Below are positions 1-11,089 of a DNA stretch of 64,000 nt, one piece after another. The stretch spans positions 588,501 through 652,500 of the forward strand of contig JAQJVL010000415.1 of NCBI GenBank assembly GCA_035578905.1, read 5' to 3'. Source of the stretch: Stictocephala bisonia. Taxonomy: Eukaryota > Arthropoda > Insecta > Hemiptera > Membracidae. Made by a program: the position numbers and the translations under genes. The notes under the pieces are model-generated. The model ran no database searches and had not been told where the DNA came from. It saw only the letters and a list, made by a program, of their open reading frames with translations. Positions within the stretch are counted from its first letter, which is position 1, and each line of letters starts with the position of its first letter.

Positions 1-504
1 TCTAAACTCTCAGCATATTAACAAAAGTGAAGTACCCTGCTTAACATAAACTCAAGTACAGAAAGCAACAAAACAGTGCTGGTTGGCAAAAAGCTCAGCA
101 GGTACATATAGTTTTCGTCATTGTGGAACAATGATACACTATTATTTTTAGACAGTTTTTATTACTGTACTTTTATGGGAAGAGTAAGCTGGTTAAAACA
201 GAATGTTTCTACAGTACAGTGAAATAAATTTGATTTATTCTTATATTAAATAATATATACAACACCTACATTTTTTTAAACGTATATAAAAAGAATTATT
301 AGAAAATAAAAAAAAATTACATAATATTGGAATTTTTATTTACTTAACATGACTATCTAACTTACAAACTACTATCTAAGTCTATTCAATACAACAAATA
401 TTTTGTATTATACAAATCAATCCATTACTCTCCAGGATATGGAATCTCTAAGCACTTTATCTGCTGTATCTTTCACCCTTTTTAGCTGCAAAATATCACT
501 ATGA
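1..504. other. AT-rich sequence, no gene seen
   Basis: AT-rich, with frequent stops in all frames and no recognisable coding or repeat boundary. It probably continues the decayed LINE that becomes recognisable from about 505. Confidence 0.4.
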
Positions 505-700
505 CTATTTAGTAAACAGTGTCATCTGCATGCACTGTATTAAGACAATATAAATTACTACTAAAATCATTAATCATAATTAGAACCAATATTGGCCCCA
601 ATATCAACTTTTTGGAGCACCATGATTTATGACTATTTCTTGAAACAGGTTTCCCTTAACATCAAATATTCTATCTGTAAGATATAAGAACTGAATATTG
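505..700 (-). pseudogene. decayed LINE reverse transcriptase fragment
   Basis: Read on the minus strand, short stretches match the palm of a non-LTR reverse transcriptase. A degraded G-(A/V)-P-K-S..LGP (usually GVPQGS.LGPLLF) is followed by INDF and, about 25 residues on, HADDTVY, the equivalent of the catalytic YADD box near 512-538. The pieces lie in different frames with stops between them, so this is a dead fragment. The spacing of the motifs is that of jockey/CR1-type elements. Neighbouring sequence is too decayed to set the ends. Confidence 0.6.
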
Positions 701-717
701 CTAACTCATTATTACAT

Positions 718-985
718 ACAGGGTGTCTTAACCTCCCCCCCCCCTTTTATCTGTCTTACGAATAGAGAAAGTGATTTACTTCAGGGTATGTTTATATGAC
801 CAACTAAGGAGTTTTTTATGTATGTAAATATTTTACAACCCCTCCAAAAAGGGGGTAGTTTGGGGTAAATCAAAATTTTTAAATGTGAACTCCTATCAAT
901 TGACATATCAAAATAGAGGTCTCTAACTACTCTATCAAATTTGGTGGCAATTTAAAGTTGGAATCATTTCATAAAACTACCTAAC
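718..985 (+). repeat. single arm of the CAGGGTGTCTTAA foldback family
   Basis: Begins ACAGGGTGTCTTAA followed by a C run. It then follows the left arm of the full foldback element at 15818-16792 (shared landmarks: ATGTTTATATGACCA, AAGGAGTTTTTTATGTATG, AAAGGGGGTAGTTTGGGG, TCTATCAAATTTGGTGGCA). Only one arm is present here, so it is a truncated copy. Confidence 0.75.
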
Positions 986-1074
986 TTATTACTAATTTTA
1001 GAACAGAAAAAATGGTCAAAATGTTGAAATCTCAACTCAATTTCACTCAAAGAAGATAAATTATATACCATAGA

Positions 1075-1281
1075 ATTATATAATTGTTAAAAATAACACA
1101 ATTTAAACCAATAAAAACTTTAATAGTGAGGCCTTTCGATAGCAAGGCTATCTTCGTCAGACACATCACAAATAAATATACAAATTTGTGATGTGTCTGA
1201 CGATGATAGCCTTGCTATCGAAAGGCCTCTCTATTAAAGTTTTTATTGGTTTAAATTGTGTTATTTTTTACAATTATATAC
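1075..1281. repeat. near-perfect palindromic foldback element
   Basis: Two arms of about 97 bp are near-perfect reverse complements around a short AT-rich centre near 1173-1182. The outer ends read TATATAATTG and CAATTATATA. Each arm contains AGGCCTTTCGATAGCAAGG; on the outward strand this gives CTGACGA, a GATAGC/GCTATC hairpin and GAAA (1197-1223 on plus), which resembles a hammerhead ribozyme core. No ORF. Likely a small inverted-repeat transposon derivative. Confidence 0.8.
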
Positions 1282-1309
1282 AGAAAACCAATACAGCTCC
1301 ATCTTCAAC

Positions 1310-1313
1310 ATAG
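1310..1313 (+). repeat. target-site duplication, left copy (ATAG)
   Basis: ATAG abuts the 5' LTR and is repeated exactly at 9842-9845 after the 3' LTR. A 4-bp duplication is usual for Ty3/gypsy-type integrases. Confidence 0.85.
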
Positions 1314-2677
1314 TGTAACAGGTCCACCAAATTGATAGATGAATTAATTAATTTAAATAAATAATAAATTATTACGTAAAAGGAAAGGAATATATTCAAT
1401 TGAAATAAATAAAGAAGGTTCAAATTATGTTAGAGAATTATCGTGAAATAAAGCATCAGTTAGATGAACGAGGCGACAGAAATATGTGTTCCCAAACAAA
1501 ATTTAGCTCTGCCTTTGTTGTAACATAGACAGGCGTGGCTGATTCTAAGAATTACAATCGTAAACATGTGTCGACTGGCTTGGGTGGCACCAGATCACAA
1601 TAACATTCCTGGTTGCAGTCGAAAACGAAACCGATCAACTAAGAAAACGGAAAATGGTGTTCATACGGAACTGGAACCGACAACTCCCGCCAAATTACCC
1701 CACTTCAGGACACAAATAGAAAATACGTACAAACTACGTTTAAGTCACAACGAATCAGGGCACGAGTATTGACAGGAACCAATCAGAACGGGACATGTGG
1801 TTCCAAATATGCCCGTAGATCGCAGCATCGGTCGGGACTGCTACCTCGTGGTAAAACCGGAAGGGTTACAGTCTTGTACCCAAAGGAAATTGACACCGGA
1901 AGAAAAAGTAAAAGTGGGGGACCTGAGCTCAACGGTTGAGAGGTGTTCCTCGCCCCAGTTTGCAAACCATACATCACCAAGAAGGTCGTCCCTCAGTGAC
2001 AACATCGGCTCCGGGCTACATTTACGGGAGAATGTGTTGAAACATTTGTGCGTTTTAATATATTAAACAACAGTTATTAGTTAACATTTAATTATCATGT
2101 TATTTTAAATTTTCGTATTCTTGAGTAAACGACGGGACGTAAGATGGATATGATCTTCATCCAAGAACTCTGCCTCCTCAGATAAGCTACATCATAAGTA
2201 GTTTATAAGGAATGATTAATAATGTTTTTTAGTAGTTTGATTAAAGTTAAAATTTTATATTGAGAATTTTGTCTTGTAAAACAAGTTGAGACAGTTATAA
2301 CACTTCATGTTATAACCAAATAATGATTTTATTCTTTGTGGAAAACATGTGATTAAAGTAATTTTGTAAAGACTATACCGTCTTGATTTATTGTACTATA
2401 TAGTTCCACCGATTTACCTTAACGACCCTGAGAAATAATAAAAAATCATGCTCTAAATTAAAATTAAATTAAATTAACTTTTATTATTTTAATAAAAAAA
2501 TAACAGAATAATCAAAGTAATGTAACAACCTCCTAAAGGTAGCAAGTTACAAATTTTCACCCAATAACTTGGGACAAAAAAGAAATAAATTAAATGATTC
2601 TGATTTAATAAACAACATTGATTAATTTAATCAATAGATTAAATTAATAAAATTAAATAAGAAGTAGCAATGTTACA
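1314..2677 (+). repeat. 5' long terminal repeat
   Basis: 1364 bp, TG...CA ends with short inverted termini TGTAACA/TGTTACA. Equal in length to the 3' LTR, with mismatches noted near 1529, 1768, 2425 and 2506. A more GC-rich block (about 1500-2050) sits inside otherwise AT-rich sequence. The short ORFs in that block (68, 89 and 65 aa) are repeated in the other LTR and match nothing I know. The LTR should carry the promoter and polyadenylation signal. Confidence 0.95.
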
Positions 2678-2680
2678 GAA

Positions 2681-2698
2681 TGGCACCTAACAACGTGG
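2681..2698 (+). promoter_or_regulatory. primer-binding site
   Basis: TGGCACCTAACAACGTGG begins 3 nt after the 5' LTR. TGG is the complement of the tRNA 3' CCA. The position is right for a minus-strand primer site. Which tRNA it matches cannot be settled by eye. Confidence 0.75.
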
Positions 2699-2777
2699 AG
2701 CTATATAGTACAAATTTTAACTTATTCAAAGTATTTACAAAATAATTTGTTAACAATTTGTCAAAGAATCAGTATGT

Positions 2778-4454
2778 ATGAAATTTTTAATTTCATTACA
2801 AAGTAAGTTAATTGAAAAAGTGAAAAGATTTATAGGACATATTTTTAAATCATTAAATTCTAAAAAAGAATTAATTATGTCAAATATAGATATTATAGAA
2901 AATACGAAGCTAGACTCTGAAGACTCAGACACGTCTCTGAGTATTATAAGAGATATAAACTTAAATAAAAATAAAAATGAAAACAATGAAGCTAGGCCAG
3001 AATCAAGTAGAGAATACACATTGTCCAGTATAATGGACATGCTGGTAAAAATAAATACTAAACAAGATAATTTTGAGACTAAACTCAATGAAATAAATAT
3101 TAAACATGATAATATGAAAGATAACTTTGATAATAAATTTGATAAGTTTAATACTGATATGATAAAAATGAATAATGAAAATAATAAGAGACTAGATGTA
3201 GTAGAGGCTAAATTAGAAACTAAATTTAATGAGATTAGCAACAGATTAGATCAAACTGAAGTTAAGCTGAATGAAGTAAACAATAAAATAAAAGAAGTAA
3301 GAGTAGATGTTAGCAAAGATAATGGAGTAAAGGAGGATAATGTTGTAGATGAAGTAAATAATGTAGATAGGCAAGAACCTATAAAAGTAAGTAGTACTGA
3401 GGACAGAATGGGGTCAACTAAAATAGATATGAGTGACATTAACACTAAACTAGAGGAGATTAATGTTAAATTAGGTGATACTAATGTTAAAATAAATGAA
3501 ACAAATGAAGTAGAGAATAAAGATAGGCAAGAACCTATAGGAATAAATAATGCTGAGGAGAGGGTGTTAGCAGACAAAATAAACGTGCTGTTAGGAGTAA
3601 ATAAGGACATAAATACCAAGCTGGAACAGATTAACGTTAAGCTATGGGGATCAAGTAGTAAGATGAAAGAAATGAATAGTAATAAGGTGAACTTAAATGA
3701 TGAAGATAATATGAAAGTAGATTTGTTACTAAAAATAACTAATGAAATAAATGCTAAACTTGATGAAATAAATGTAAGGTTAGATGGAAAAGATGTTGAG
3801 ATAAAAGAAGTAAATAATAGTGTAATGAAACTAAACAATGAACTTAAAATGAAGGCTAACGAGCAAATAAAAGATGTAGATGATAGGACAAGTCAGATTA
3901 ATGACAACTTTGTCAATAAAACTAAAAAAGTAAATGTAGACTTTGTTGAGTATGAACTAGATGAACACTTAAAAGCAAATGCAACACCAAGAGAGATAGG
4001 CTATGAACTAAATAACCAAATCAGTAGGCCTAAAATAAATGATAAAATAGAAAACCAGATAGGGTATCTAAACACAGTGTTAGATAACAAAGTAGAACAA
4101 ATAAACAAAACCCTAGCACTTGGTAACTTTAACTTTGAAAGTGTAGTAAATGACTTCAAATGTCAAGAAAATAAAAAACTAAAAATGATCAGAAGTAGGC
4201 TAGAGGAATTAAACGAGTTCTTTGAGTTTGAGATGACTATCATAAATAAATATTGGGGCCTAAACAAACAAAAGGAAGTTGAAAATAATATGATGGGGGG
4301 TGAAAACTTTGATGTAGACATGGAGGACTTTGTAAACTATGTGATGAGGTACCCTATTATAATATTTCATGTTTCTCAAACTTTAAATATAAAAAGAAAA
4401 AATTTAAATCAGTGCTCTCGGATAACTACATTTGCTCAGAAAACTAAACTATAA
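2778..4454 (+). CDS. coiled-coil gag-like ORF of the LTR element
   Basis: A 558-aa ORF starting 100 nt after the 5' LTR; another possible start is Met 34 (2877). It is very Asn/Lys/Glu/Asp-rich, with long heptad stretches from about residue 75 to 180 and again to about 370. Internal repeats are visible: DRQEPI occurs twice, each time followed by a variant of INTKLE.INVKL, and INAKLDEINVRLDG appears again later. The last ~150 residues are less repetitive and contain aromatic segments (EFFEFEMTIINKYWG, VNYVMRYP). No CCHC knuckle, protease motif, signal peptide or membrane helix is seen. Its place just after the primer site is that of gag, so a structural or RNA-packaging role is the simplest inference. 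The family is unrecognised. The open frame in a young element argues that it is still selected. The long minus-strand frames over it are shadows. Confidence 0.8.
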   Translation: MKFLISLQSKLIEKVKRFIGHIFKSLNSKKELIMSNIDIIENTKLDSEDSDTSLSIIRDINLNKNKNENNEARPESSREYTLSSIMDMLVKINTKQDNFETKLNEINIKHDNMKDNFDNKFDKFNTDMIKMNNENNKRLDVVEAKLETKFNEISNRLDQTEVKLNEVNNKIKEVRVDVSKDNGVKEDNVVDEVNNVDRQEPIKVSSTEDRMGSTKIDMSDINTKLEEINVKLGDTNVKINETNEVENKDRQEPIGINNAEERVLADKINVLLGVNKDINTKLEQINVKLWGSSSKMKEMNSNKVNLNDEDNMKVDLLLKITNEINAKLDEINVRLDGKDVEIKEVNNSVMKLNNELKMKANEQIKDVDDRTSQINDNFVNKTKKVNVDFVEYELDEHLKANATPREIGYELNNQISRPKINDKIENQIGYLNTVLDNKVEQINKTLALGNFNFESVVNDFKCQENKKLKMIRSRLEELNEFFEFEMTIINKYWGLNKQKEVENNMMGGENFDVDMEDFVNYVMRYPIIIFHVSQTLNIKRKNLNQCSRITTFAQKTKL

Positions 4455-7400
4455 ACTTAGCTGTTCAATAAAATATGTCTAAAAAATGTTGAAATAATAA
4501 ATAAATAGTGATTGAAGCAAGGTAACTTTAATAATGATAGGGGGGTTATATGAAAATAAACAAAGAAAGTATAGAGATGATTATTAAATGAGAAAACACT
4601 TAAAAAATATCATAATAATAAATATATGATAGTGTAATGAATATAACACTAATAATAAAATAATGTTTATGTGAGATTAAAATAATGAGAAAAATTCTTT
4701 ACAATACTGTGTTATTATAACTTGTTCAGGCTTACAATAAAATGACTAAATGAATGTATCACAAATGATGATAGGAGATTGATGTGAGACCAAGCTGATT
4801 TAGGGAGATTCTTTAAAATACCCTGTTAATATAACTGGTTTATGTCCATATTTTGAATACAACATTGGTAGAATGTGCCATGTATGTTAGATTTAAATGT
4901 ATCAAGATTTTTAAAACACTTTGTATTTATAAACTATTTATGTTTATGATGAATATTGCTCAGACAACAATATGATATGATTCAAGGATGTGTTTAACAA
5001 ATATGATTGAAGGAGATTTTTGAGAAGTATTTTGTTACAATGACTTGTTTTTGTTTATACTGAATATAATCAGACAAATATGATTCCAATGTTGAATATA
5101 ATGATTGATTTAAAATGAAATAGGTGAGATATCTTATAATACCTTGTATGATAACTTGTTCATGTTGACAATGAATATGATTTAAAGATACACACTATGT
5201 GTAGTCTTGTGAAACGTATATGAGATAATACATATGTTTGAATAAGATGATGAGATGAGATTCAGTGTGATGATATATTATTATAATTTGTATGTGATGA
5301 TGTTATTATGACTTAATGATGTACTTTGAATATACTACTGTATGTATTTTGATAAACTTAAATGATTTTCAATCATTATAAGAATTTCATGAAGGGAGAA
5401 CAGCCAGTGGTTAATAGCAGTACGATTCGACCATAATCTCAACTAGTCACTTTCTAAATTCAAAATTCTTTAACGCCAAGTACTCTATTAATCACATAAT
5501 GGCACAGTTTTACAGTCTCAGGTGTTGGTTAACCTTGACAATAGCGTCTAAAAACAAAAGCTTACAGTGATCTGTAGCATGGCAAGTCCCCATTTACAAA
5601 GTCATGTTGCAGACACCAATAGATTAGTAATTTTGAAACATAATATTGTAAAAGTGGATTGAGATGTGTTATTATAATTTTGTTAGTAAACTGTTGAACT
5701 AATATTGGTGTAGAAAATGAGTGATAGAAATCACAATTTAATATGATTATAATGTAATAAAAAATGTTTGATGGTAATTTATTGCAAATAGATTTCATTT
5801 TGTCATTGATGCAAATAATAAGTGATAGAAATTATAACGTGAAATGAGTAAAATATAATTGAAAATATGAGTAATTAATTTTATATCAATAATGAACAAC
5901 CAGTAATGAGTTATTTGAAAATTTTCAAACTTAATAATGATAACTAACTTTGCATATGTCAGCTTGAAATATGAGAGGCAACATTAGTAAGTGTACAAAT
6001 AAATTAAAACTCTGTGTATAAATAATGTGTGTGAAAAGATAAAAGATGATTAAATATGAGTTTGTTTAAATGTGTTATAAACAATTTTTTACTTCAATTA
6101 ATTACAGATGTAATTAAAAACAGGCTATTGCTATAATTAAAACAGCCTGTGATTGAATTATGCTATATGTATTACTTAATGGAAAAGGAAATTAATGTAA
6201 TCATGTGAATAAAAGAACTTTGTACTGAAACAAACTTTCAGTGAAACAAGTTGAGACTATGTTGGTCATTATAATCAATAGTGAAATGACCATTAGGTAA
6301 AATGATTGTGACCAAGAACTAGTGACAACTAGAAACATTTTGTGAAACATGGATACGAATGGACACAAGCGACATGGTGAACGGTGCGGTGCCACAGACG
6401 GGGGGTCAGGACATCGACGCGCCATGCGAACCCATGATGCGGTGGCAGCCCAGGAGTACAGCAGGTGGTGATGACTCATCTCATTGACGCGACACTTCCA
6501 AACCTCCCACACCCCAGGACAACAGCCCATGCTCGAGAACAACAACTTATGCATCAACCAGTTGGCTACATAAGACAATCTTTGTTTCGCTATTTATAGT
6601 TTCTCGAGACTCATAGCTTTGTGAATCAGACAATATCAGAACTTAATTATGGTGTTCCAATATTTGAAACTTAAAATGAACACGAATGCGAACCAGTAAA
6701 AAACTTTTCATGTGGACCGTTTCCAGTTTTCAACCAATGAGTGACTTCTCATGATAAAGTGACTGCTTTATATACTACTAGTAATGGCTCACTGTAAAGC
6801 CAAAAGACATGACAATATTTGAAAAAAAAAATACTCAAATAAAATATCATGTTTATATATTAAAAAAAAAATATATATATATATAATTAGAATTAGCAAA
6901 CTAATTGTAATCTATGAATAATAAAATAAAAATATGACTAATACAAATAATGAAATATTAACAATGAAAAAATGACAATGGTGTTTATTATTTTTTTTAG
7001 TATTCAATAATATGTGAGATATAAATATTAATTCAAACAATAATTTAACTATTGGAAAGAATTACAATAATTTTTATAATAAATTATAAAGTAATAAATA
7101 ATAATAATAACTTGCATCAATGACAAAGAATTATGTAATGTATCTGTTGTTCATTAATAATGTATAATACAGATTGTTCTTGTATTAACATAGGATTTGA
7201 TAAATCATTGAGGTTAATCAATGCTTATATATAATTTGATGATATGTGTACCATGTATTTCTGATATACAATATATGGTCTTGTTTGATAACTTTGATTT
7301 AGGACTGATGAATTTCATTCCAAATAAACAATAAGTATAATCTGATGACTTATTGTGTCAAAATATAGTGACGTATTAATTTAAGAATGTATTAAGTAAT

Positions 7401-8460
7401 TTAATGACTACTTAATAATTATGAATGTACTTGAAAATTGTTTGTGATTGATAGCTGACTTGATAATGTAAAGACTTGTTTAATGTATAATGATTGTTGT
7501 GAGAATGAAAAGGATTGAACATGGATATTTGTACTTAAAGAAGGACTAAGGGTCGAATATGGATATTTAGTATTTAAAGACGGGTTAATGTTTGATGAAT
7601 CGTGTAAAAAGTTGATGATTGTTCAAATAATGATGTACTTGAAAGATTTAGTAGAGTGTTGACAAAATAAATGATTGATGAATTGTTGAGTCAATGAATG
7701 ATAATTCCTCTAAAAAGTGATGAATTATATGATAGGTGTTTGTAATTAGTAGTCAGATGATTTTGATAATGATGTTGGAAATTGTAAACAAGTTAAGGAT
7801 TAATCAATTTTTGTATAGTGAATTAATGATTGTTGATTTGTATTTTATTGATATTGACACATAACCTATGTATTGTAATTGATAGTTTCATATTACAAGT
7901 CATTGATTGTAACTGAAAGCTTGTATAATTTTGATAATACATTGAACTTTGTTTTTTAATTGACAACTTGTAATGATTAAAAATATTCTAAATTTTTTGT
8001 TAACAATTATATATGATGAAATACTGTTAAAATTTTAATTCATAAATTGTTGAATTGTTAATTAACAATTTTGATTTGTTGAATTGTTGTCTGATGACTG
8101 TAATTTTTGAATAATTGACTTTTGATTGACAACTATGCAGGAGGTAATGACCTATTGAATGATGAATTTGTAAATGATTAACTTATAATTGATAACTTTG
8201 TAACTTGTTAAATGGTAATTCATTGATTTGCATAGATGATTTAAATAATTTTGTTGTGATAAGATTGTTCATTTTAGACTTTACTTTTTACATGAAATTT
8301 AATATGTAATTTGATATTGAGTTGTATGTTAGTTGATAGTTTCATTTCATTCTAGATATAGTAAACAATGTAAAACTAAAACTTATCTGAGGAACAATCG
8401 ACAATTTGGCGAATCGTGTTTAAAATCAAGATTTTTTGACTCGTGTTACTCACACATCGC
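4455..8460. other. non-coding interior of the LTR element
   Basis: About 4 kb with no long ORF. The plus strand is strongly A/T/G-rich and C-poor, full of TGA/TAATGA-type words, so stops are dense. I searched it for RT (YxDD), integrase and protease motifs and found none. A GC-rich patch at 6355-6565 stands out and is listed separately. Confidence 0.7.
6355..6565. other. GC-rich island inside the LTR element
   Basis: About 200 bp far richer in G and C than the flanking 2 kb on both sides. A 46-codon open stretch on plus and part of a 125-aa frame on minus cross it, but neither looks like a known domain. It could be an RNA structure or packaging signal kept under constraint, or a remnant of captured or ancestral coding sequence. 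Confidence 0.4.
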
Positions 8461-8474
8461 AAAAAATCGGGGGG
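8461..8474 (+). promoter_or_regulatory. polypurine tract
   Basis: AAAAAATCGGGGGG, followed by TAC and then the 3' LTR. It is mostly purine and in the position of the plus-strand primer. Confidence 0.75.
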
Positions 8475-8477
8475 TAC

Positions 8478-9841
8478 TGTAACAGGTCCACCAAATTGAT
8501 AGATGAATTAATTAATTTAAATAAATAATAAATTATTACGTAAAAGGAAAGGAATATATTCAATTGAAATAAATAAAGAAGGTTCAAATTATGTTAGAGA
8601 ATTATCGTGAAATAAAGCATCAGTTAGATGAACGAGGCGACAGAAATATGTGTTCCCAAACAAAATTTAGCTCTGCCTTTGTTGTAACACAGACAGGCGT
8701 GGCTGATTCTAAGAATTACAATCGTAAACATGTGTCGACTGGCTTGGGTGGCACCAGATCACAATAACATTCCTGGTTGCAGTCGAAAACGAAACCGATC
8801 AACTAAGAAAACGGAAAATGGTGTTCATACGGAACTGGAACCGACAACTCCCGCCAAATTACCCCACTTCAGGACACAAATAGAAAATACGTACAAACTA
8901 CGTTTAAGTCACAACGAATCAGGGCACGAGTTTTGACAGGAACCAATCAGAACGGGACATGTGGTTCCAAATATGCCCGTAGATCGCAGCATCGGTCGGG
9001 ACTGCTACCTCGTGGTAAAACCGGAAGGGTTACAGTCTTGTACCCAAAGGAAATTGACACCGGAAGAAAAAGTAAAAGTGGGGGACCTGAGCTCAACGGT
9101 TGAGAGGTGTTCCTCGCCCCAGTTTGCAAACCATACATCACCAAGAAGGTCGTCCCTCAGTGACAACATCGGCTCCGGGCTACATTTACGGGAGAATGTG
9201 TTGAAACATTTGTGCGTTTTAATATATTAAACAACAGTTATTAGTTAACATTTAATTATCATGTTATTTTAAATTTTCGTATTCTTGAGTAAACGACGGG
9301 ACGTAAGATGGATATGATCTTCATCCAAGAACTCTGCCTCCTCAGATAAGCTACATCATAAGTAGTTTATAAGGAATGATTAATAATGTTTTTTAGTAGT
9401 TTGATTAAAGTTAAAATTTTATATTGAGAATTTTGTCTTGTAAAACAAGTTGAGACAGTTATAACACTTCATGTTATAACCAAATAATGATTTTATTCTT
9501 TGTGGAAAACATGTGATTAAAGTAATTTTGTAAAGACTATACCGTCTTGATTTATTGTACTATATAGTTCCACCGATTTACCTTAACAACCCTGAGAAAT
9601 AATAAAAAATCATGCTCTAAATTAAAATTAAATTAAATTAACTTTTATTATTTTAATAAAAAAATAACAGAAAAATCAAAGTAATGTAACAACCTCCTAA
9701 AGGTAGCAAGTTACAAATTTTCACCCAATAACTTGGGACAAAAAAGAAATAAATTAAATGATTCTGATTTAATAAACAACATTGATTAATTTAATCAATA
9801 GATTAAATTAATAAAATTAAATAAGAAGTAGCAATGTTACA
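8478..9841 (+). repeat. 3' long terminal repeat
   Basis: 1364-bp partner of the 5' LTR with the same ends. Differences seen are single-base: C for T in the TAACA-AGACAGG context, T for A before TTGACAGG, A for G in TTAAC-ACCC, and A for T in ACAGAA-AATC. Confidence 0.95.
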
Positions 9842-9845
9842 ATAG
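9842..9845 (+). repeat. target-site duplication, right copy (ATAG)
   Basis: Exact match to 1310-1313 directly after the 3' LTR. Confidence 0.85.
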
Positions 9846-11089
9846 AATTATAATTTCTTAAGAAAAATATGATTTTGTACATAATCAAAGGCTTTGCTCA
9901 GATCACACAAGGTGGCCTTAGCTGTATATTTGGCTTATAAAGGAGCTAAAAGCTATGATACCATCTTATCAACTGCTAGAATATCACATCATCCATTATG
10001 GCAACCATTTTGGCTACTACTGTAGGAAGCCATCTCTCTCTCTCTACTCACCTGAAGAAAATGCCAGTGGTATTGAAAATTTGTGAGATTATGTGTTTAT
10101 TTTGTGTGTGTTACTACTACTCTGGTTAACTTGTCTTCTAAAGCAGGTTTGCTGATGTCCTATCTCTCCAATATACTAATTCCTGGCAGAGTGCCCTTTA
10201 ACCTAACCTAAAATTATATAAATTAAAAATTTCAAAATATTCAAATAGCTGTATTCTTCTCAAGGACTTTAGCTGATTCAGGGTTACATGATATGGGTTG
10301 TTAATTACAAGGCTGCTTAAAATTAACTTATTTATCCTGCTTAAGTACAGGAACAGCCCTAGACAATTTTAACAAGATGGCAAAATGCTTTCAGCTACAC
10401 AAATATTTATACAAGTAAGTTGCACTAGGATAAGATCGACAATATCTTTTAATAATACACTTGTAAGCCCATACATATGTCTGGTTTAAGAACTTTCTAT
10501 TGACATTATTGCCCTATAAACAAGTTGTAACTTCTGAAAAGAAACACCTTGCCTTTGTATCAATCAGATGCACTAGGCCTTATTTTTTCATTGAAATTCC
10601 TGCATTATTTATTCGTAAATTTACTTTATATGTTATCTCTTGCACATACGTTAAAAGAAGTTAATGAAATCATCTGGTAGGATGCTGGAAACCAAGTTGT
10701 TGTATGCAGCCTTTCCTCCAACCTTGCCAGGAATAGACCAGCCAGCTTTACATTTATTGGTGAACATATTCATTCAGATTTAAAATTGATTCTAATATGT
10801 TTTCAGTTCCTTGCACATTGGAACACATTATTAAATGCTGACGCGTTACTGAGGCTATTTACTGCAGAGATTACTCGGTACTTGCTGAATAGGCCTACAC
10901 TTGACAGTTCCTTTTGTAGTGTTATTCATAATTGAAAAGTAAGTCAAACCTACATGAGGTTGAATCACAGTTAGGTGTCCTTACAGTCTAATCCATTGTA
11001 TATTCGGTATTTACCGAGGATCCTAAGATTCCTTACCTCCTGAGGCTCTTTGGTTGTTTAAATGTTCATTGTGCCTAAGTTTTTTGTGA
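9846..11089. other. non-coding sequence with one repeat arm
   Basis: AT-rich, with no ORF of note. A single arm of the CTCACCTGAAGAAAATGCC repeat lies at 10020-10212 (listed separately). The rest shows nothing I recognise. Confidence 0.5.
10020..10212 (+). repeat. single arm of the CCTGAAGAAAATGCCAGTGG foldback family
   Basis: Matches the right arm of the foldback at 22873-23215 from the CTCTCTCTACTCACCTGAAG segment through TTTGCTGATGTCC, and ends in TGCCCTTTAACCTAACC, the complement of that element's left end. It has lost the opposite arm. Confidence 0.75.

Larger units (their letters stand above)
1314..9841 (+). mobile_element. non-autonomous LTR retrotransposon, nearly intact
   Basis: A complete 8528-bp insertion. 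Two direct 1364-bp LTRs begin TGTAACA and end TGTTACA, with a 4-bp ATAG target duplication outside. A TGG-initiated primer-binding site follows the 5' LTR, and an A6-T-C-G6 purine tract lies 3 nt before the 3' LTR. The plus orientation follows from the PBS and PPT. The internal 5.8 kb has one long ORF (2778-4454, coiled coil). No protease, reverse transcriptase, RNase H or integrase motif is visible in any frame, so mobility would need enzymes from a related autonomous element. Only four LTR mismatches were seen by eye (about 0.3 percent), so the insertion is recent. The size and empty interior recall LARD-type derivatives, but the retained ORF is unusual for that class. Confidence 0.93.

Noticed and set aside
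1566..2066. Small ORFs (68, 65, 89 aa), repeated at 8730-9230
   Set aside because: They lie inside the LTRs and are duplicated with them; no family match and no reason to call them genes.
2750..3838. Minus-strand frames of 163 and 195 aa over the LTR-element ORF
   Set aside because: Shadows of the repetitive A-rich plus-strand coiled-coil ORF; their Ser/Leu/Phe composition is its complement.
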